NCBI GenBank assembly: GCA_050954285.1 | Contig: JBPBPL010000029.1 | Location: 1-64,000 of the forward strand | DNA length: 64,000 bases | DNA from: Mucilaginibacter_A sp050954285 | Lineage (GTDB): Bacteria > Bacteroidota > Bacteroidia > Sphingobacteriales > Sphingobacteriaceae | Direction of reading: 5' to 3' | In this document: one piece after another, positions 48,647 through 56,903 of the stretch | How the letters are laid out: each line of letters opens with the position of its first letter | Numbering within the stretch: the stretch's first letter is position 1 | The notes under the pieces: model-generated | What the model saw: only the letters and a program-made list of their open reading frames with translations | Database searches by the model: none | What the model was told of the DNA's origin: nothing | Translations under genes and position numbers: made by a program

Positions 48647-50569
48647 ATGGATAATTTTGTAGTTTCTGCCCGCAAATACCGCCCGGTTACGTTTGAAAGT
48701 GTTGTCGGACAGCGGCATATCACCGGAACGCTCAAAAACGCGATCAGGAATAATCAGCTGGCTCAGGCTTTTTTGTTCTGCGGGCCGCGTGGCGTGGGCA
48801 AAACTACCTGCGCGCGTATCCTCGCCAAAACCATCAACTGCACCAATTTACAGCCCGATATTGAAGCTTGCGGCGTTTGCGATTCCTGTCGAGCTTTTCA
48901 AAACGGCAATTCTTTCAACGTGCATGAGTTGGATGCGGCTTCCAATAATTCGGTGGATGATATCCGGAGTTTGATCGAACAAGTCCGCATTCCGCCACAA
49001 GCCGGCCGCTATAAAATTTATATTATTGATGAGGTGCACATGCTTTCGCAGGCGGCTTTCAACGCATTTTTAAAAACGCTGGAAGAACCGCCGCCGTACG
49101 CCATATTCATCCTTGCCACTACTGAAAAACACAAAATTTTACCAACTATTTTATCGCGCTGCCAGATTTTTGATTTCAATCGGATTCAGGTGGAAGATAT
49201 GACCAAACACCTGGAATTTATTGCCCAGAAAGAGCATATCAGCTATGAGGAAGACGGCTTGCATATCATCGCCCAGAAAGCGGATGGCGGTCTACGTGAT
49301 GCCTTATCGATGTTTGATCAGATCGTGAGTTTTTCGGGCGGAAAAGAGATCACTTACAAACTGGTAATTGATAACCTGAATATTCTGGATTATGATTATT
49401 ATTTCAGGCTGACAGATCTTATCCTACAAGAAAACACGCCGCAAAGTTTATTGATTTTGAATGAGATTTTAGCGAACGGTTTTGATGGTTATCATTTTAT
49501 AACGGGATTAGCGAGCCATTTTCGTAACTTACTGGTTGGTAAAGATATAACAACCTTAAAACTGCTGGAAGTGAGCGAAAGTATCCGCAAAAAATACGAG
49601 CAGCAGGCACAGCAGGTTTCAGCTTCGTTTCTGGTTTCGGCTTTAAATCTGGCTAACCAGTGCGATCTGCAGTATAAAATCAGCAAAAATCAACGGCTGC
49701 AAGTAGAGCTGGCTCTGATTAAAATGTGCCACATCCACGCTGCTTTTAACCTGGTAAAAGAAGCATCGAACCTGGAGCGGACTTCTTCGGAACCAGAAAA
49801 AAAAAAGCCTGAACTGACAGCTTCTCCGCAGCAATCCATTGCCACTAATTCTACACCGGAAATCAGCGTAAAAATTGACCAGAGTTTGGCAGAACCGGCA
49901 ATCAAAATTAAAGATGAGCCGGAAGTTGTGGTTTCAGAATTGGATGAAAAACCTGCAGAAAAAACACCGGTAAAAACAGCATCACTTGAAGATTCTTCGC
50001 AGCAATCAGCATCAATCTCCACAGAAAAAACACCGGTAAAAACAGTATTGCCGGAACCGGTTGCAGAGAAATCAACGGTTTTTATTCCTAATCTGAACAT
50101 GGCTTCTACTTCCGTAAAAATCCCTTCTTTAAAAGATTTAGGTAAAACGGCTTTGTTGGAAACGGTGGAAGATGATCCTTATTTAAAAGGCACTGATGCT
50201 GAGGACTTTACTATAGAAGAATTTGCAATTTTATGGAAAGATTATGCAGTCAAAGCAAAAGCAGAAGATAAAAGCATGACGCTGCTTACTGTTTTTAACA
50301 ACCAAAAACCGGTTATGCTTCGGCCTTATATTTTTGAATTGGTTTTGGAAAATAAAACGCAGGAAAATACTTTTAGGGATGATAAACCCAGCCTGATGAA
50401 TTTTTTGCGTTCAACTTTAAAGAATTTCAATATTGATATCCAAACCCGGATTGAAGAACAATCCGGGTCGAGAAAACCATATTCGCCAGTCGAGAAATTT
50501 CAGTTTATGGCTGCTAAAAACCCGGGACTGGCCGAGTTGAAAAAGCGTTTTAATCTGGAAATAGATTAA
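48647..50569 (+). CDS. dnaX: DNA polymerase III clamp loader subunits tau/gamma
   Basis: The 640-residue protein has Walker A CGPRGVGKTT near residue 46, the four zinc-binding cysteines (INCTNLQPDIEACGVCDSC), Walker B IIDEVHML near 128 and the SRC motif ILSRCQIFDF near 170. Domains I-III end near residue 375; a Pro/Glu/Lys/Ser-rich linker (about 380-500) follows, then the tau C-terminal domain. A run of ten A's (49797-49806) is directly followed by stops in both shifted frames, so a gamma-like product of about 388 residues is likely. The ATG at 48647 is chosen; the frame before it has only a TTG. Three exact repeat copies (49755, 49971, 50037) lie in or next to the linker. Confidence 0.95.
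   Translation: MDNFVVSARKYRPVTFESVVGQRHITGTLKNAIRNNQLAQAFLFCGPRGVGKTTCARILAKTINCTNLQPDIEACGVCDSCRAFQNGNSFNVHELDAASNNSVDDIRSLIEQVRIPPQAGRYKIYIIDEVHMLSQAAFNAFLKTLEEPPPYAIFILATTEKHKILPTILSRCQIFDFNRIQVEDMTKHLEFIAQKEHISYEEDGLHIIAQKADGGLRDALSMFDQIVSFSGGKEITYKLVIDNLNILDYDYYFRLTDLILQENTPQSLLILNEILANGFDGYHFITGLASHFRNLLVGKDITTLKLLEVSESIRKKYEQQAQQVSASFLVSALNLANQCDLQYKISKNQRLQVELALIKMCHIHAAFNLVKEASNLERTSSEPEKKKPELTASPQQSIATNSTPEISVKIDQSLAEPAIKIKDEPEVVVSELDEKPAEKTPVKTASLEDSSQQSASISTEKTPVKTVLPEPVAEKSTVFIPNLNMASTSVKIPSLKDLGKTALLETVEDDPYLKGTDAEDFTIEEFAILWKDYAVKAKAEDKSMTLLTVFNNQKPVMLRPYIFELVLENKTQENTFRDDKPSLMNFLRSTLKNFNIDIQTRIEEQSGSRKPYSPVEKFQFMAAKNPGLAELKKRFNLEID
49797..49812 (+). promoter_or_regulatory. Putative slippage site for a gamma-like dnaX product
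   Basis: Ten A's followed by GCCTGA. In frame this is GAA AAA AAA AAG CCT at codons 384-388. A -1 shift reads GCC then TGA; a +1 shift reads CTG AAC TGA. Polymerase or ribosome slippage would therefore end the protein just after the third domain. Confidence 0.6.
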
Positions 50570-50597
50570 ACGCTTACTCGAAATTTAAAAAATAATT

Positions 50598-51086
50598 TTA
50601 TTTAAAAAGCTTGTCATCATTATCTCCGGCATCTTTTGTGGGATAACCTTCAGCATCAATTTTGCGATCATTTTTTGGATAGCCTTCTTCATCCAAATCG
50701 TCGCGGTCATCCTCGGGCGTACGGGAAATTATTTCGTCAATCGGGTCCAGTTCCAAGCTTTCACCGCTGTCAATATGCATTCCTAAGTTGTCCAAACTAT
50801 CGGTATCGGTTTCCAGGGTTTCATTTGGAATATACTCATCCACAGCTTCCGGGTTAGCTTCGTCGTAAGTGGAATTAAAATCTTCTCCGTTTGGAGCTGC
50901 TGTGTTATATGGATAATCGTGCTGATAATCCGGATTATCACTTTTTACATCAATTTCGTAGCTGTTTTTATCGGTGTTAAATGCCAGGTCGTTTTTGTCA
51001 GTCCTGTCGCCCAGGTCATCTTTCAGTTTCTTGTCGCGGTCAAGATTTTCGTCATTACCGGGCAATAATGGATTTGAATTGCTCAT
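50598..51086 (-). CDS. Acidic, probably disordered protein of unknown function
   Basis: The 162-residue protein is rich in D, E and N with no hydrophobic core (NLDRDKKLKDDLGDRTDKND; DPIDEIISRTPEDDRDDLDE). It has two related C-terminal motifs, EEGYPKNDRKID and AEGYPTKDAGDN. There is no signal peptide. It may be a stress-related disordered protein; similar acidic proteins occur in Sphingobacteriales. A core copy of the repeat (50961-50970) is present without its two outer bases. It is convergent with dnaX and has its own start region facing icd. Confidence 0.7.
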   Translation of the reverse strand: MSNSNPLLPGNDENLDRDKKLKDDLGDRTDKNDLAFNTDKNSYEIDVKSDNPDYQHDYPYNTAAPNGEDFNSTYDEANPEAVDEYIPNETLETDTDSLDNLGMHIDSGESLELDPIDEIISRTPEDDRDDLDEEGYPKNDRKIDAEGYPTKDAGDNDDKLFK

Positions 51087-51197
51087 AATTGTTATATTTT
51101 ATAGAAGATAAAGAAATTTTTAAGCCAGAAGTTTGCCTGCATTGCCACATAATTATGATTTTTGCAGGAAATCCGGGCAGCCATAATATCAATTTTA

Positions 51198-51205
51198 TAT
51201 ATTTG
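51198..51205 (+). promoter_or_regulatory. Probable icd -7 box
   Basis: TATATTTG, 33 bp before the icd start; no convincing -33 at the normal distance. Confidence 0.4.
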
Positions 51206-51238
51206 AAACGCTAAAATATTATCTATAAAAAACGTCTT

Positions 51239-52471
51239 ATGCCACAGAAAATTAAAGTAGCCAACCCGGTTGTAGAACTGGATGGTGATGAGATGACCCG
51301 TATCATCTGGAAATTTATCAAAGATAAACTGATCCTGGCTTACCTGGATTTAGATATTAAATATTATGATCTGGGAATTGAATACCGTGATGAAACCAAC
51401 GATCAGGTAACGATTGATTCTGCAAATGCGATCAAAGAATTTGGTGTTGGGATTAAATGCGCTACCATTACGCCGGATGAAGATCGTGTAAAAGAATTTG
51501 GGTTGAAACAAATGTGGAAATCGCCGAACGGAACGATCCGGAATATTCTGGACGGAACGGTTTTCCGCGAACCAATCGTAATGAGCAATGTGCCGCGTTT
51601 GGTTCCAAACTGGACGGCTCCTATCTGTATCGGTCGTCATGCTTTTGGTGATCAATACCGTGCAACGGATTTTGTGACCAAAGGAAAAGGTAAATTAACC
51701 ATCAAATTTACACCGGAAGATGGTGGCGAAGAGCAATCTTTTGAAGTTTATAATTTCAAAGGTGATGGTGTTGCTATGGCGATGTACAACACGGACGAAT
51801 CGATTAAAGGATTTGCACATGCTTGTTTTAACCAGGCTTTGATGAAAGGCTGGCCTTTATATTTATCTACTAAAAACACGATCCTTAAAAAATACGATGG
51901 TCGTTTTAAAGATATTTTTGAAGAGATTTATCAGCAGGATTACAAAACCAAATTTAAAGAAGCCGGCATCACTTACGAACATCGTTTAATTGATGACATG
52001 GTTGCTTCTGCTTTAAAATGGAACGGCAATTTTGTTTGGGCTTGTAAAAACTATGATGGCGATGTTCAGTCAGATACGGTTGCGCAAGGTTTTGGCTCTT
52101 TAGGTTTAATGACTTCTACGTTGGTTACGCCAGACGGAAAAACGATGGAAGCCGAAGCTGCACACGGAACAGTTACGCGCCATTACCGCGATCATCAAAA
52201 CGGAAAACCAACTTCTACCAACCCGATCGCTTCTATTTTCGCGTGGACAAGAGGTTTGGAATTCCGCGGAATTCTGGACAACAACCAAGAGCTGATCAAC
52301 TTCTGCAAAACGCTGGAACAAGTTTGTATCGAAACCGTGGAAAGCGGCAAAATGACCAAAGATTTAGCCGTTTGTATCCACGGAAACAAAGTAGAACATG
52401 GCCGTGATTATCTTTACACAGAAGAATTTTTGGAAGCCATTGATGAAAATTTGAAAGCAAAATTGGGATAA
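51239..52471 (+). CDS. icd: NADP-dependent isocitrate dehydrogenase
   Basis: The 410-residue enzyme oxidises isocitrate to 2-oxoglutarate and CO2 in the TCA cycle. It is of the homodimeric, eukaryote-like type: VVELDGDEMTRIIWKFIKDK at the start, the substrate-binding KSPNGTIRNILDGTVFREPI near residue 93, LIDDMVASALKWNGNFVWAC near 250 and EAAHGTVTRHYRDHQ near 305. The length matches that type and not the longer monomeric enzyme. It ends in a hairpin related to the dispersed repeat. Confidence 0.96.
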   Translation: MPQKIKVANPVVELDGDEMTRIIWKFIKDKLILAYLDLDIKYYDLGIEYRDETNDQVTIDSANAIKEFGVGIKCATITPDEDRVKEFGLKQMWKSPNGTIRNILDGTVFREPIVMSNVPRLVPNWTAPICIGRHAFGDQYRATDFVTKGKGKLTIKFTPEDGGEEQSFEVYNFKGDGVAMAMYNTDESIKGFAHACFNQALMKGWPLYLSTKNTILKKYDGRFKDIFEEIYQQDYKTKFKEAGITYEHRLIDDMVASALKWNGNFVWACKNYDGDVQSDTVAQGFGSLGLMTSTLVTPDGKTMEAEAAHGTVTRHYRDHQNGKPTSTNPIASIFAWTRGLEFRGILDNNQELINFCKTLEQVCIETVESGKMTKDLAVCIHGNKVEHGRDYLYTEEFLEAIDENLKAKLG

Positions 52472-52493
52472 ATCAAACCTGATTTTTGATCGG

Positions 52494-52530
52494 TAAAAGA
52501 AGCACGCTTAGTTTAAGCCGTGCTTCTTTT
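52494..52530 (+). terminator. icd terminator carrying repeat sequence
   Basis: Stem AAAAGAAGCACG (52495-52506) with CGTGCTTCTTTT (52519-52530), and an inner GCTTA/TAAGC stem. The outer arms are one-base variants of the uptake-like word. Confidence 0.82.
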
Positions 52531-52560
52531 GTTTAGATATTATCTTTTCTAATGAATAAT

Positions 52561-52568
52561 TATCTTTG
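52561..52568 (+). promoter_or_regulatory. Probable manA -7 box
   Basis: TATCTTTG, 30 bp before the manA start; the -33 region is weak. Confidence 0.42.
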
Positions 52569-52597
52569 GAACATCAAATAAAGCATAAGAATACAAT

Positions 52598-53584
52598 ATG
52601 TCAAATTCATCATTATATCCTTTAAAATTTAAAACCATCTTCAAAGATAAAATCTGGGGTGGCGAAAAAATAAAAACCGTTTTAAACAAAGACTTTTCAC
52701 CATTGCCAAATTGCGGCGAAACCTGGGAAGTATCGGGCGTAAAAGGTGATATTTCGGTTGTTGCTGAGGGTGAATTGCAAGGCAAAGCTTTAACAGATTT
52801 GCTGGATGAATACAAAGGTGATTTGGCCGGAAACAAAATCTATGAAAAGTTTGGCAATGAATTTCCGCTGCTGATCAAGTTTATTGATGCCAATGAAGAT
52901 CTTTCTATCCAGGTTCACCCGGATGATGAATTAGGAAAAAAACGCCATAATTCTTTTGGTAAAACCGAAATGTGGTATGTTTTGCAAGCAGATCCTGGGT
53001 CAACATTAATTGCCGGCTTCAATCAGCAGGTGGACGAAAAGCTTTATGTTGATAAACTCAACAGCGGCCAGCTTACAGATATTCTCAACAAAGAAGACGT
53101 GGCACAAGGCGATATTTTCTTCCTTCCGGCCGGCCGTGTACATACGATTGGAAAAGGTTTATTGATCGCCGAAATCCAGCAAACTTCGGATATTACTTAT
53201 CGTATTTATGATTTTGACCGCGTAGACGACAAAGGAAATAAACGCGAACTGCATACCGAACAAGCTTTGGCCGCAATTGATTACAAGGTTTATCCGGAAT
53301 ATAAATCTGTTTATCCGCAGAAAACAAATGAAGTTGCAGAAGCGGTAACTTGTCAGTATTTTACAACAAACATTTTGAATTTTACCGAAAGTACCAATCG
53401 GGATTATACAAATCTGGATTCATTTGTGATCCATATTTGCGTAGAAGGAAATTATGATTTGATCTACAACGAAGAAAAAATATCCGTTAAAAAAGGAGAA
53501 TGTGTTTTGATTCCGAACACCATTAAAAACATCCAATTGAAAACTACTGCTGGTTTTAAAGTTTTAGAAACTTACGTTGGGTAA
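52598..53584 (+). CDS. manA: Mannose-6-phosphate isomerase, class I
   Basis: The 328-residue cupin enzyme interconverts mannose 6-phosphate and fructose 6-phosphate. Zinc ligands lie in IQVHPDDELGKK near residue 106 and FFLPAGRVHTIGKG near 174, with ISDITYR-like TSDITYRIYDFDRVD near 200. The C-terminal cupin half ends KGECVLIPNTIKN. The length is that of the short bacterial class. It provides mannose units for surface sugars. Confidence 0.92.
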   Translation: MSNSSLYPLKFKTIFKDKIWGGEKIKTVLNKDFSPLPNCGETWEVSGVKGDISVVAEGELQGKALTDLLDEYKGDLAGNKIYEKFGNEFPLLIKFIDANEDLSIQVHPDDELGKKRHNSFGKTEMWYVLQADPGSTLIAGFNQQVDEKLYVDKLNSGQLTDILNKEDVAQGDIFFLPAGRVHTIGKGLLIAEIQQTSDITYRIYDFDRVDDKGNKRELHTEQALAAIDYKVYPEYKSVYPQKTNEVAEAVTCQYFTTNILNFTESTNRDYTNLDSFVIHICVEGNYDLIYNEEKISVKKGECVLIPNTIKNIQLKTTAGFKVLETYVG

Positions 53585-53590
53585 ACCAAA

Positions 53591-53648
53591 TTTTATAGGC
53601 TAAAAGAAGCATTGCCAAATACGGCAATGCTTCTTTTAGCCTATAAAA
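53591..53648. terminator. Perfect 26-bp inverted repeat, terminator made of two uptake-like elements
   Basis: Arms 53591-53616 and 53623-53648 are exact complements, loop AAATAC. Each arm contains TTTTA-N5-TAAAAGAAGCATTGCC or its complement, i.e. the whole extended consensus. It lies between convergent manA and the Rieske gene. Confidence 0.92.
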
Positions 53649-53661
53649 AATTGACTATAAT

Positions 53662-54543
53662 TTATTTTTCAAGCTTAACTTCTATTTGCCCGTTCGCGAT
53701 CTGAACTTCAAATTTTGGCTGAGGTTCTGTTGCCGGTCCGTTTATTACGCTGCCATCTTTTAAAGAAAAAGTGGAATGGTGCCACGGACAAGTTACACTG
53801 CAATCATCTTTCAATTCGCCATCGCAAAGCGGGCCGCCCAAATGAGAACAGGTATTTGCAATAGCATATATTGTACCCTTTTGCTTAACCAGTAAAACAG
53901 CAATTTCGCCTGCCTTAACTGCTTTCATTTCATTTTCCGCCAATTCATTTTCCGGCAAAACCGCTACAAAATCTTCCGGATATTCTGCTGAAATTGCTGT
54001 ATGATCAATGCCAACCTGCTCATTATAAACCAAGTGTCCGCCCAAATAAGCCGCCGCACTGGTGATACCATAACCCAGCATAGCCAGGCCAATCGCAGTT
54101 TTACGCGAACTTTTATTTTTACGTAAATAATAAGAAGTTGCATACAGCGCCGTTGCGCCCAGGTTTAATACACCGTGCATTAAACCAATTTGTCGTTTCT
54201 TTTTAGTAGTGCCAGACCAATCTGTTAAACCGGAAGCGGCCGAAGCAATGGCTCCAACCAAACCAATGGCAATTGCTGCATCAGCGCCCGGCACATATTT
54301 TTTTTTGCCGAATAACTCCATACCGTCCAAAACTGCAGCGGCAGACCAAGCACCTACCGGAACATCGGTAATAACCGGATGCAACGGGTGGCCAAGCCAC
54401 GTGCCGTGCAAAAAATTCTTAATCTTTTGTCCTGCTTCTCCGCCGGCTTTAAATGCACCGATAACTGCTGGCTGTAGCTTGTCTCCTGCCGTATTTAACC
54501 ATTCTTGCTGTGCAATCGTATTCATCAGGCTCTCAGAATCCAT
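53662..54543 (-). CDS. DUF2231 membrane domain fused to a Rieske [2Fe-2S] domain
   Basis: The 293-residue protein has an N-terminal DUF2231 four-helix membrane domain (HGTWLGHPLHPVITDVPVGA near residue 47, with conserved His) and a C-terminal Rieske domain with NTCSHLGGPLCDGEL near 231 and TCPWHHSTFSLKDG near 250, giving the CxH and CxxH ligands of a [2Fe-2S] cluster. It is likely an electron-transfer protein of the inner membrane; its partners are unknown. An isolated gene followed by the DUF6582 gene on the same strand. Confidence 0.88.
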   Translation of the reverse strand: MDSESLMNTIAQQEWLNTAGDKLQPAVIGAFKAGGEAGQKIKNFLHGTWLGHPLHPVITDVPVGAWSAAAVLDGMELFGKKKYVPGADAAIAIGLVGAIASAASGLTDWSGTTKKKRQIGLMHGVLNLGATALYATSYYLRKNKSSRKTAIGLAMLGYGITSAAAYLGGHLVYNEQVGIDHTAISAEYPEDFVAVLPENELAENEMKAVKAGEIAVLLVKQKGTIYAIANTCSHLGGPLCDGELKDDCSVTCPWHHSTFSLKDGSVINGPATEPQPKFEVQIANGQIEVKLEK

Positions 54544-54593
54544 GTTTTCTTCGTTTTTAAAATGTTGTTGACTAAATTTTTTATTGCTGTCGA

Positions 54594-54881
54594 TTATTTT
54601 GAATGAGGTTTTTTGCCGAGTTCATGCCAGCTTTTTTCCTGCATATCCACCTTGTAATGTTCGGCAGCTTTTTGAATGTTTGAAAAAGCCAGATCGCGGT
54701 CTTCATCAGTTACATCTTTTACCTGATCAAAACGTGCCAAGGCATTTTGCACATGCGAAGCATCAGTAATCGGTTCTTTGCGTTGCTTTGGAAATGCAAA
54801 AACGCTTTCCGGCAAGTCGTCTTTTTCTTTTGTGGTTAATTTACCATGTGTGGTTTCGGGTTTCCAGGTTGTTTTAGCCAT
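54594..54881 (-). CDS. DUF6582 small stress-type protein
   Basis: The 95-residue soluble protein has the DUF6582 pattern: MAKTTWKPETTHGKLTTKEK, then LPESVFAFPKQRKEPITDAS and HVQNALARFDQVKDVTDEDR, ending SWHELGKKPHSK. The family is found with phages and general stress genes and has no known activity. It lies 51 bp upstream of the DUF2231-Rieske gene on the same strand and may be co-expressed with it. Confidence 0.8.
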   Translation of the reverse strand: MAKTTWKPETTHGKLTTKEKDDLPESVFAFPKQRKEPITDASHVQNALARFDQVKDVTDEDRDLAFSNIQKAAEHYKVDMQEKSWHELGKKPHSK

Positions 54882-55017
54882 TGTTTTTCTTTTAGGTTGA
54901 TCATCTTTAATTCGTACAAATACTATTAAAAAATGATATTTCTTAAAAAGAAAGTAACAGACACATTGTTTTGAAACGGATGGGGAATATCAAATACAGT
55001 TTAAATCTTTAAAGATG

Positions 55018-55046
55018 ATGCTTCTTTTATCGGCATAAAATCAGTG
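55018..55046 (+). repeat. Uptake-like element with tail
   Basis: ATGCTTCTTTTA, TCGGCA, TAAAATCAG, at the 3' end of the RluA-like gene on the other strand. Confidence 0.8.
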
Positions 55047-55763
55047 TCCGAAGACTTCAAACTTTTCCCAGAAACCATCTTTTGGCAACGGCGCCAAAAT
55101 GTCTACCGGTTCTTTTTTTACAGGATGAATAAATTGCAATCTACGCGCGTGCAAACAAATGCTTTTCTTCAAACTGCCGCGCGGATAACCATATTTATTA
55201 TCGCCCACAATCGGGCAATCCAAACTTGAAAGCTGCACCCGGATTTGATGCGGACGGCCAGTAATCGGGTCAACTTCAATTAAATAATAACCATTCAACT
55301 CACCAATTATTTTATAATTCAACTCTGCGCGTTGGCTTCCTTTCACTTCATGATTGTGCGGTGTGGTGACATTTTTCTGCTGATTTTTGACCAGCCAATG
55401 TACCAGATTTCCACTTTCCGGCACAGGTTTATTGCGCACCACGGCCCAATAAGTTTTGTGCATATCGCGGCTTTTAAATAATTCGTTCACCCGTTCCAGG
55501 GCTTTACTTGTTTTGGCAAATAAAATTACGCCGCTCACCGGCCGATCCAACCGGTGCACCACACCCAGAAACGCACCGTTTGGCTTGTTGTATTTTTGGG
55601 CGATGTATCGCTTCACTTTCTCATCCAACGGCTCATCTCCGGTTTCATCAACCTGCACAATATCTCCGGCGCGCTTGTTTATGGCGATTAAATGATTGTC
55701 TTCATATAAAATATCTTTAGCAGTAATATCGGCAGGAGTTGAAATATATTGAGAAGTACGCAT
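55041..55763 (-). CDS. RluA-family pseudouridine synthase (second paralogue)
   Basis: The 240-residue enzyme has ILYEDNHLIAINKRAGDIVQ, the catalytic VVHRLDRPVSGVILFAKT near residue 79 and VDPITGRPHQIRVQL near 160. It modifies rRNA or tRNA; the target is unknown. The ATG at 55763 is chosen because it is the closest to the conserved domain; the longer frame runs through repeat sequence. An uptake-like element lies 17 bases upstream of the start. Confidence 0.88.
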   Translation of the reverse strand: MRTSQYISTPADITAKDILYEDNHLIAINKRAGDIVQVDETGDEPLDEKVKRYIAQKYNKPNGAFLGVVHRLDRPVSGVILFAKTSKALERVNELFKSRDMHKTYWAVVRNKPVPESGNLVHWLVKNQQKNVTTPHNHEVKGSQRAELNYKIIGELNGYYLIEVDPITGRPHQIRVQLSSLDCPIVGDNKYGYPRGSLKKSICLHARRLQFIHPVKKEPVDILAPLPKDGFWEKFEVFGH

Positions 55764-55779
55764 GATGATTTTATATCGA

Positions 55780-55791
55780 TAAAAGAAGTAT
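55780..55791 (-). repeat. Uptake-like element upstream of the RluA-like gene
   Basis: TTTTA, TATCGA, TAAAAGAAGTAT, then TGCC. It borders a different hairpin repeat. Confidence 0.82.
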
Positions 55792-55800
55792 TGCCTTGTC

Positions 55801-55874
55801 ATGCCGAATGTTTTTCGGCATCTCATCAAAAAGGTTCTGATTTATCAGGAGAGATCCTGAATCAGGTTCAGGAT
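55801..55874. repeat. Double-hairpin intergenic repeat downstream of panB
   Basis: Two 8-bp stems: ATGCCGAA/TTCGGCAT (55801-55808, 55814-55821) and ATCCTGAA/TTCAGGAT (55854-55861, 55867-55874). From memory this GTCATGC / CCTGAA type of hairpin recurs in many bacterial genomes. It could also end panB transcription. Confidence 0.6.
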
Positions 55875-55879
55875 GAAAG

Positions 55880-56695
55880 TTAATACTGCTCCTTCTCCCC
55901 CGGAAAATCCTTTGATTTTACATCTGCAATATAGCTTTTCACGGCGCCGCTCATCTCCTCAAATAAGTTCAAATACTGACGCAAAAACCTGGGTTTGAAT
56001 CCTTTATTCAAACCCAGCATATCATGAATGACCAAAACCTGTCCATCGCAACCACCGCCAGCACCAATCCCTATCGTTGGGATCGTTAAAGAATTGGTTA
56101 CTTCCTGAGCCAGTTTTGCCGGAATTTTCTCCAGAACCACACCAAAACAACCAGCCTCTTGCAAAGCCAGCGCATCAGTTTTGAGTTTGTTGGCTTCGGC
56201 TTCTTCTTTCGCCCGCACGGTATATGTACCGAATTTATAGATGGATTGCGGCGTTAAACCCAAATGGCCCATTACCGGGATTCCGGCCGCCAGAATGCGG
56301 ATAACAGATTCTACAATTTCCGTTCCGCCTTCCATTTTTACGGCGTGCGCACCGGCTTCTTTCATGATGCGGATGGCAGAATACAAAGCTTCCTTGGAGT
56401 TTCCCTGATAAGAACCAAAAGGCAGATCCACCACTACCAATGCTTTTTTGGCCGCCCGCACAACAGAAGATGCATGATAAATCATTTGATCCAGCGTGAT
56501 TGGCAGCGTCGTTTCGTGCCCGGCCATCACATTGGAAGCCGAATCGCCCACCAAAATCACGTCCATTCCGGCATCTTCCACCACGGCAGCCATCGAAAAA
56601 TCGTAAGCCGTAAGCATGGCAATCTTTTCGCCGCGCTGCTTCATTTCCTGTAAAGTATTGGTGGTAATGCGCTTAACTTCTTTATTTACAGACAT
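55880..56695 (-). CDS. panB: 3-methyl-2-oxobutanoate hydroxymethyltransferase
   Basis: The 271-residue enzyme makes ketopantoate from 2-oxoisovalerate and methylene-tetrahydrofolate, the first step to pantothenate and CoA. Landmarks are AMLTAYDFSMAAVVEDAGMD, VILVGDSASNVMAGHETTLP near residue 47 (metal site), DLPFGSYQGN, VKMEGGTEIVESV and IGIGAGGGCDGQVLVIHDML near 200. The length is normal. It is divergent from carA. Confidence 0.95.
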   Translation of the reverse strand: MSVNKEVKRITTNTLQEMKQRGEKIAMLTAYDFSMAAVVEDAGMDVILVGDSASNVMAGHETTLPITLDQMIYHASSVVRAAKKALVVVDLPFGSYQGNSKEALYSAIRIMKEAGAHAVKMEGGTEIVESVIRILAAGIPVMGHLGLTPQSIYKFGTYTVRAKEEAEANKLKTDALALQEAGCFGVVLEKIPAKLAQEVTNSLTIPTIGIGAGGGCDGQVLVIHDMLGLNKGFKPRFLRQYLNLFEEMSGAVKSYIADVKSKDFPGEKEQY

Positions 56696-56792
56696 GTTAT
56701 CCAGTTTTTACTTGCTTTTTTTGAAGGTGTAAATGTAGAACAACCAATTGTAAAATCATTCAATCAGACTTCTAAAAATCAGCCGGAAAATC

Positions 56793-56800
56793 TACCTTTG
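56793..56800 (+). promoter_or_regulatory. Possible carA -7 box
   Basis: TACCTTTG, about 100 bp before the carA start; the -33 region is weak. Confidence 0.35.
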
Positions 56801-56870
56801 TCTCCTGTGAATTCAGAAGTTTTATTTTTGCTTTTTCCTGCACGCTTCACATTAGGTTTTCCTTCGGAGA

Positions 56871-56882
56871 ATGCTTCTTTTA
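56871..56882 (+). repeat. Uptake-like 12-mer in the carA leader
   Basis: Exact ATGCTTCTTTTA, 21 bases before the carA start. Confidence 0.78.
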
Positions 56883-56903
56883 TCCACCTTTTTTTGAATC
56901 AAC

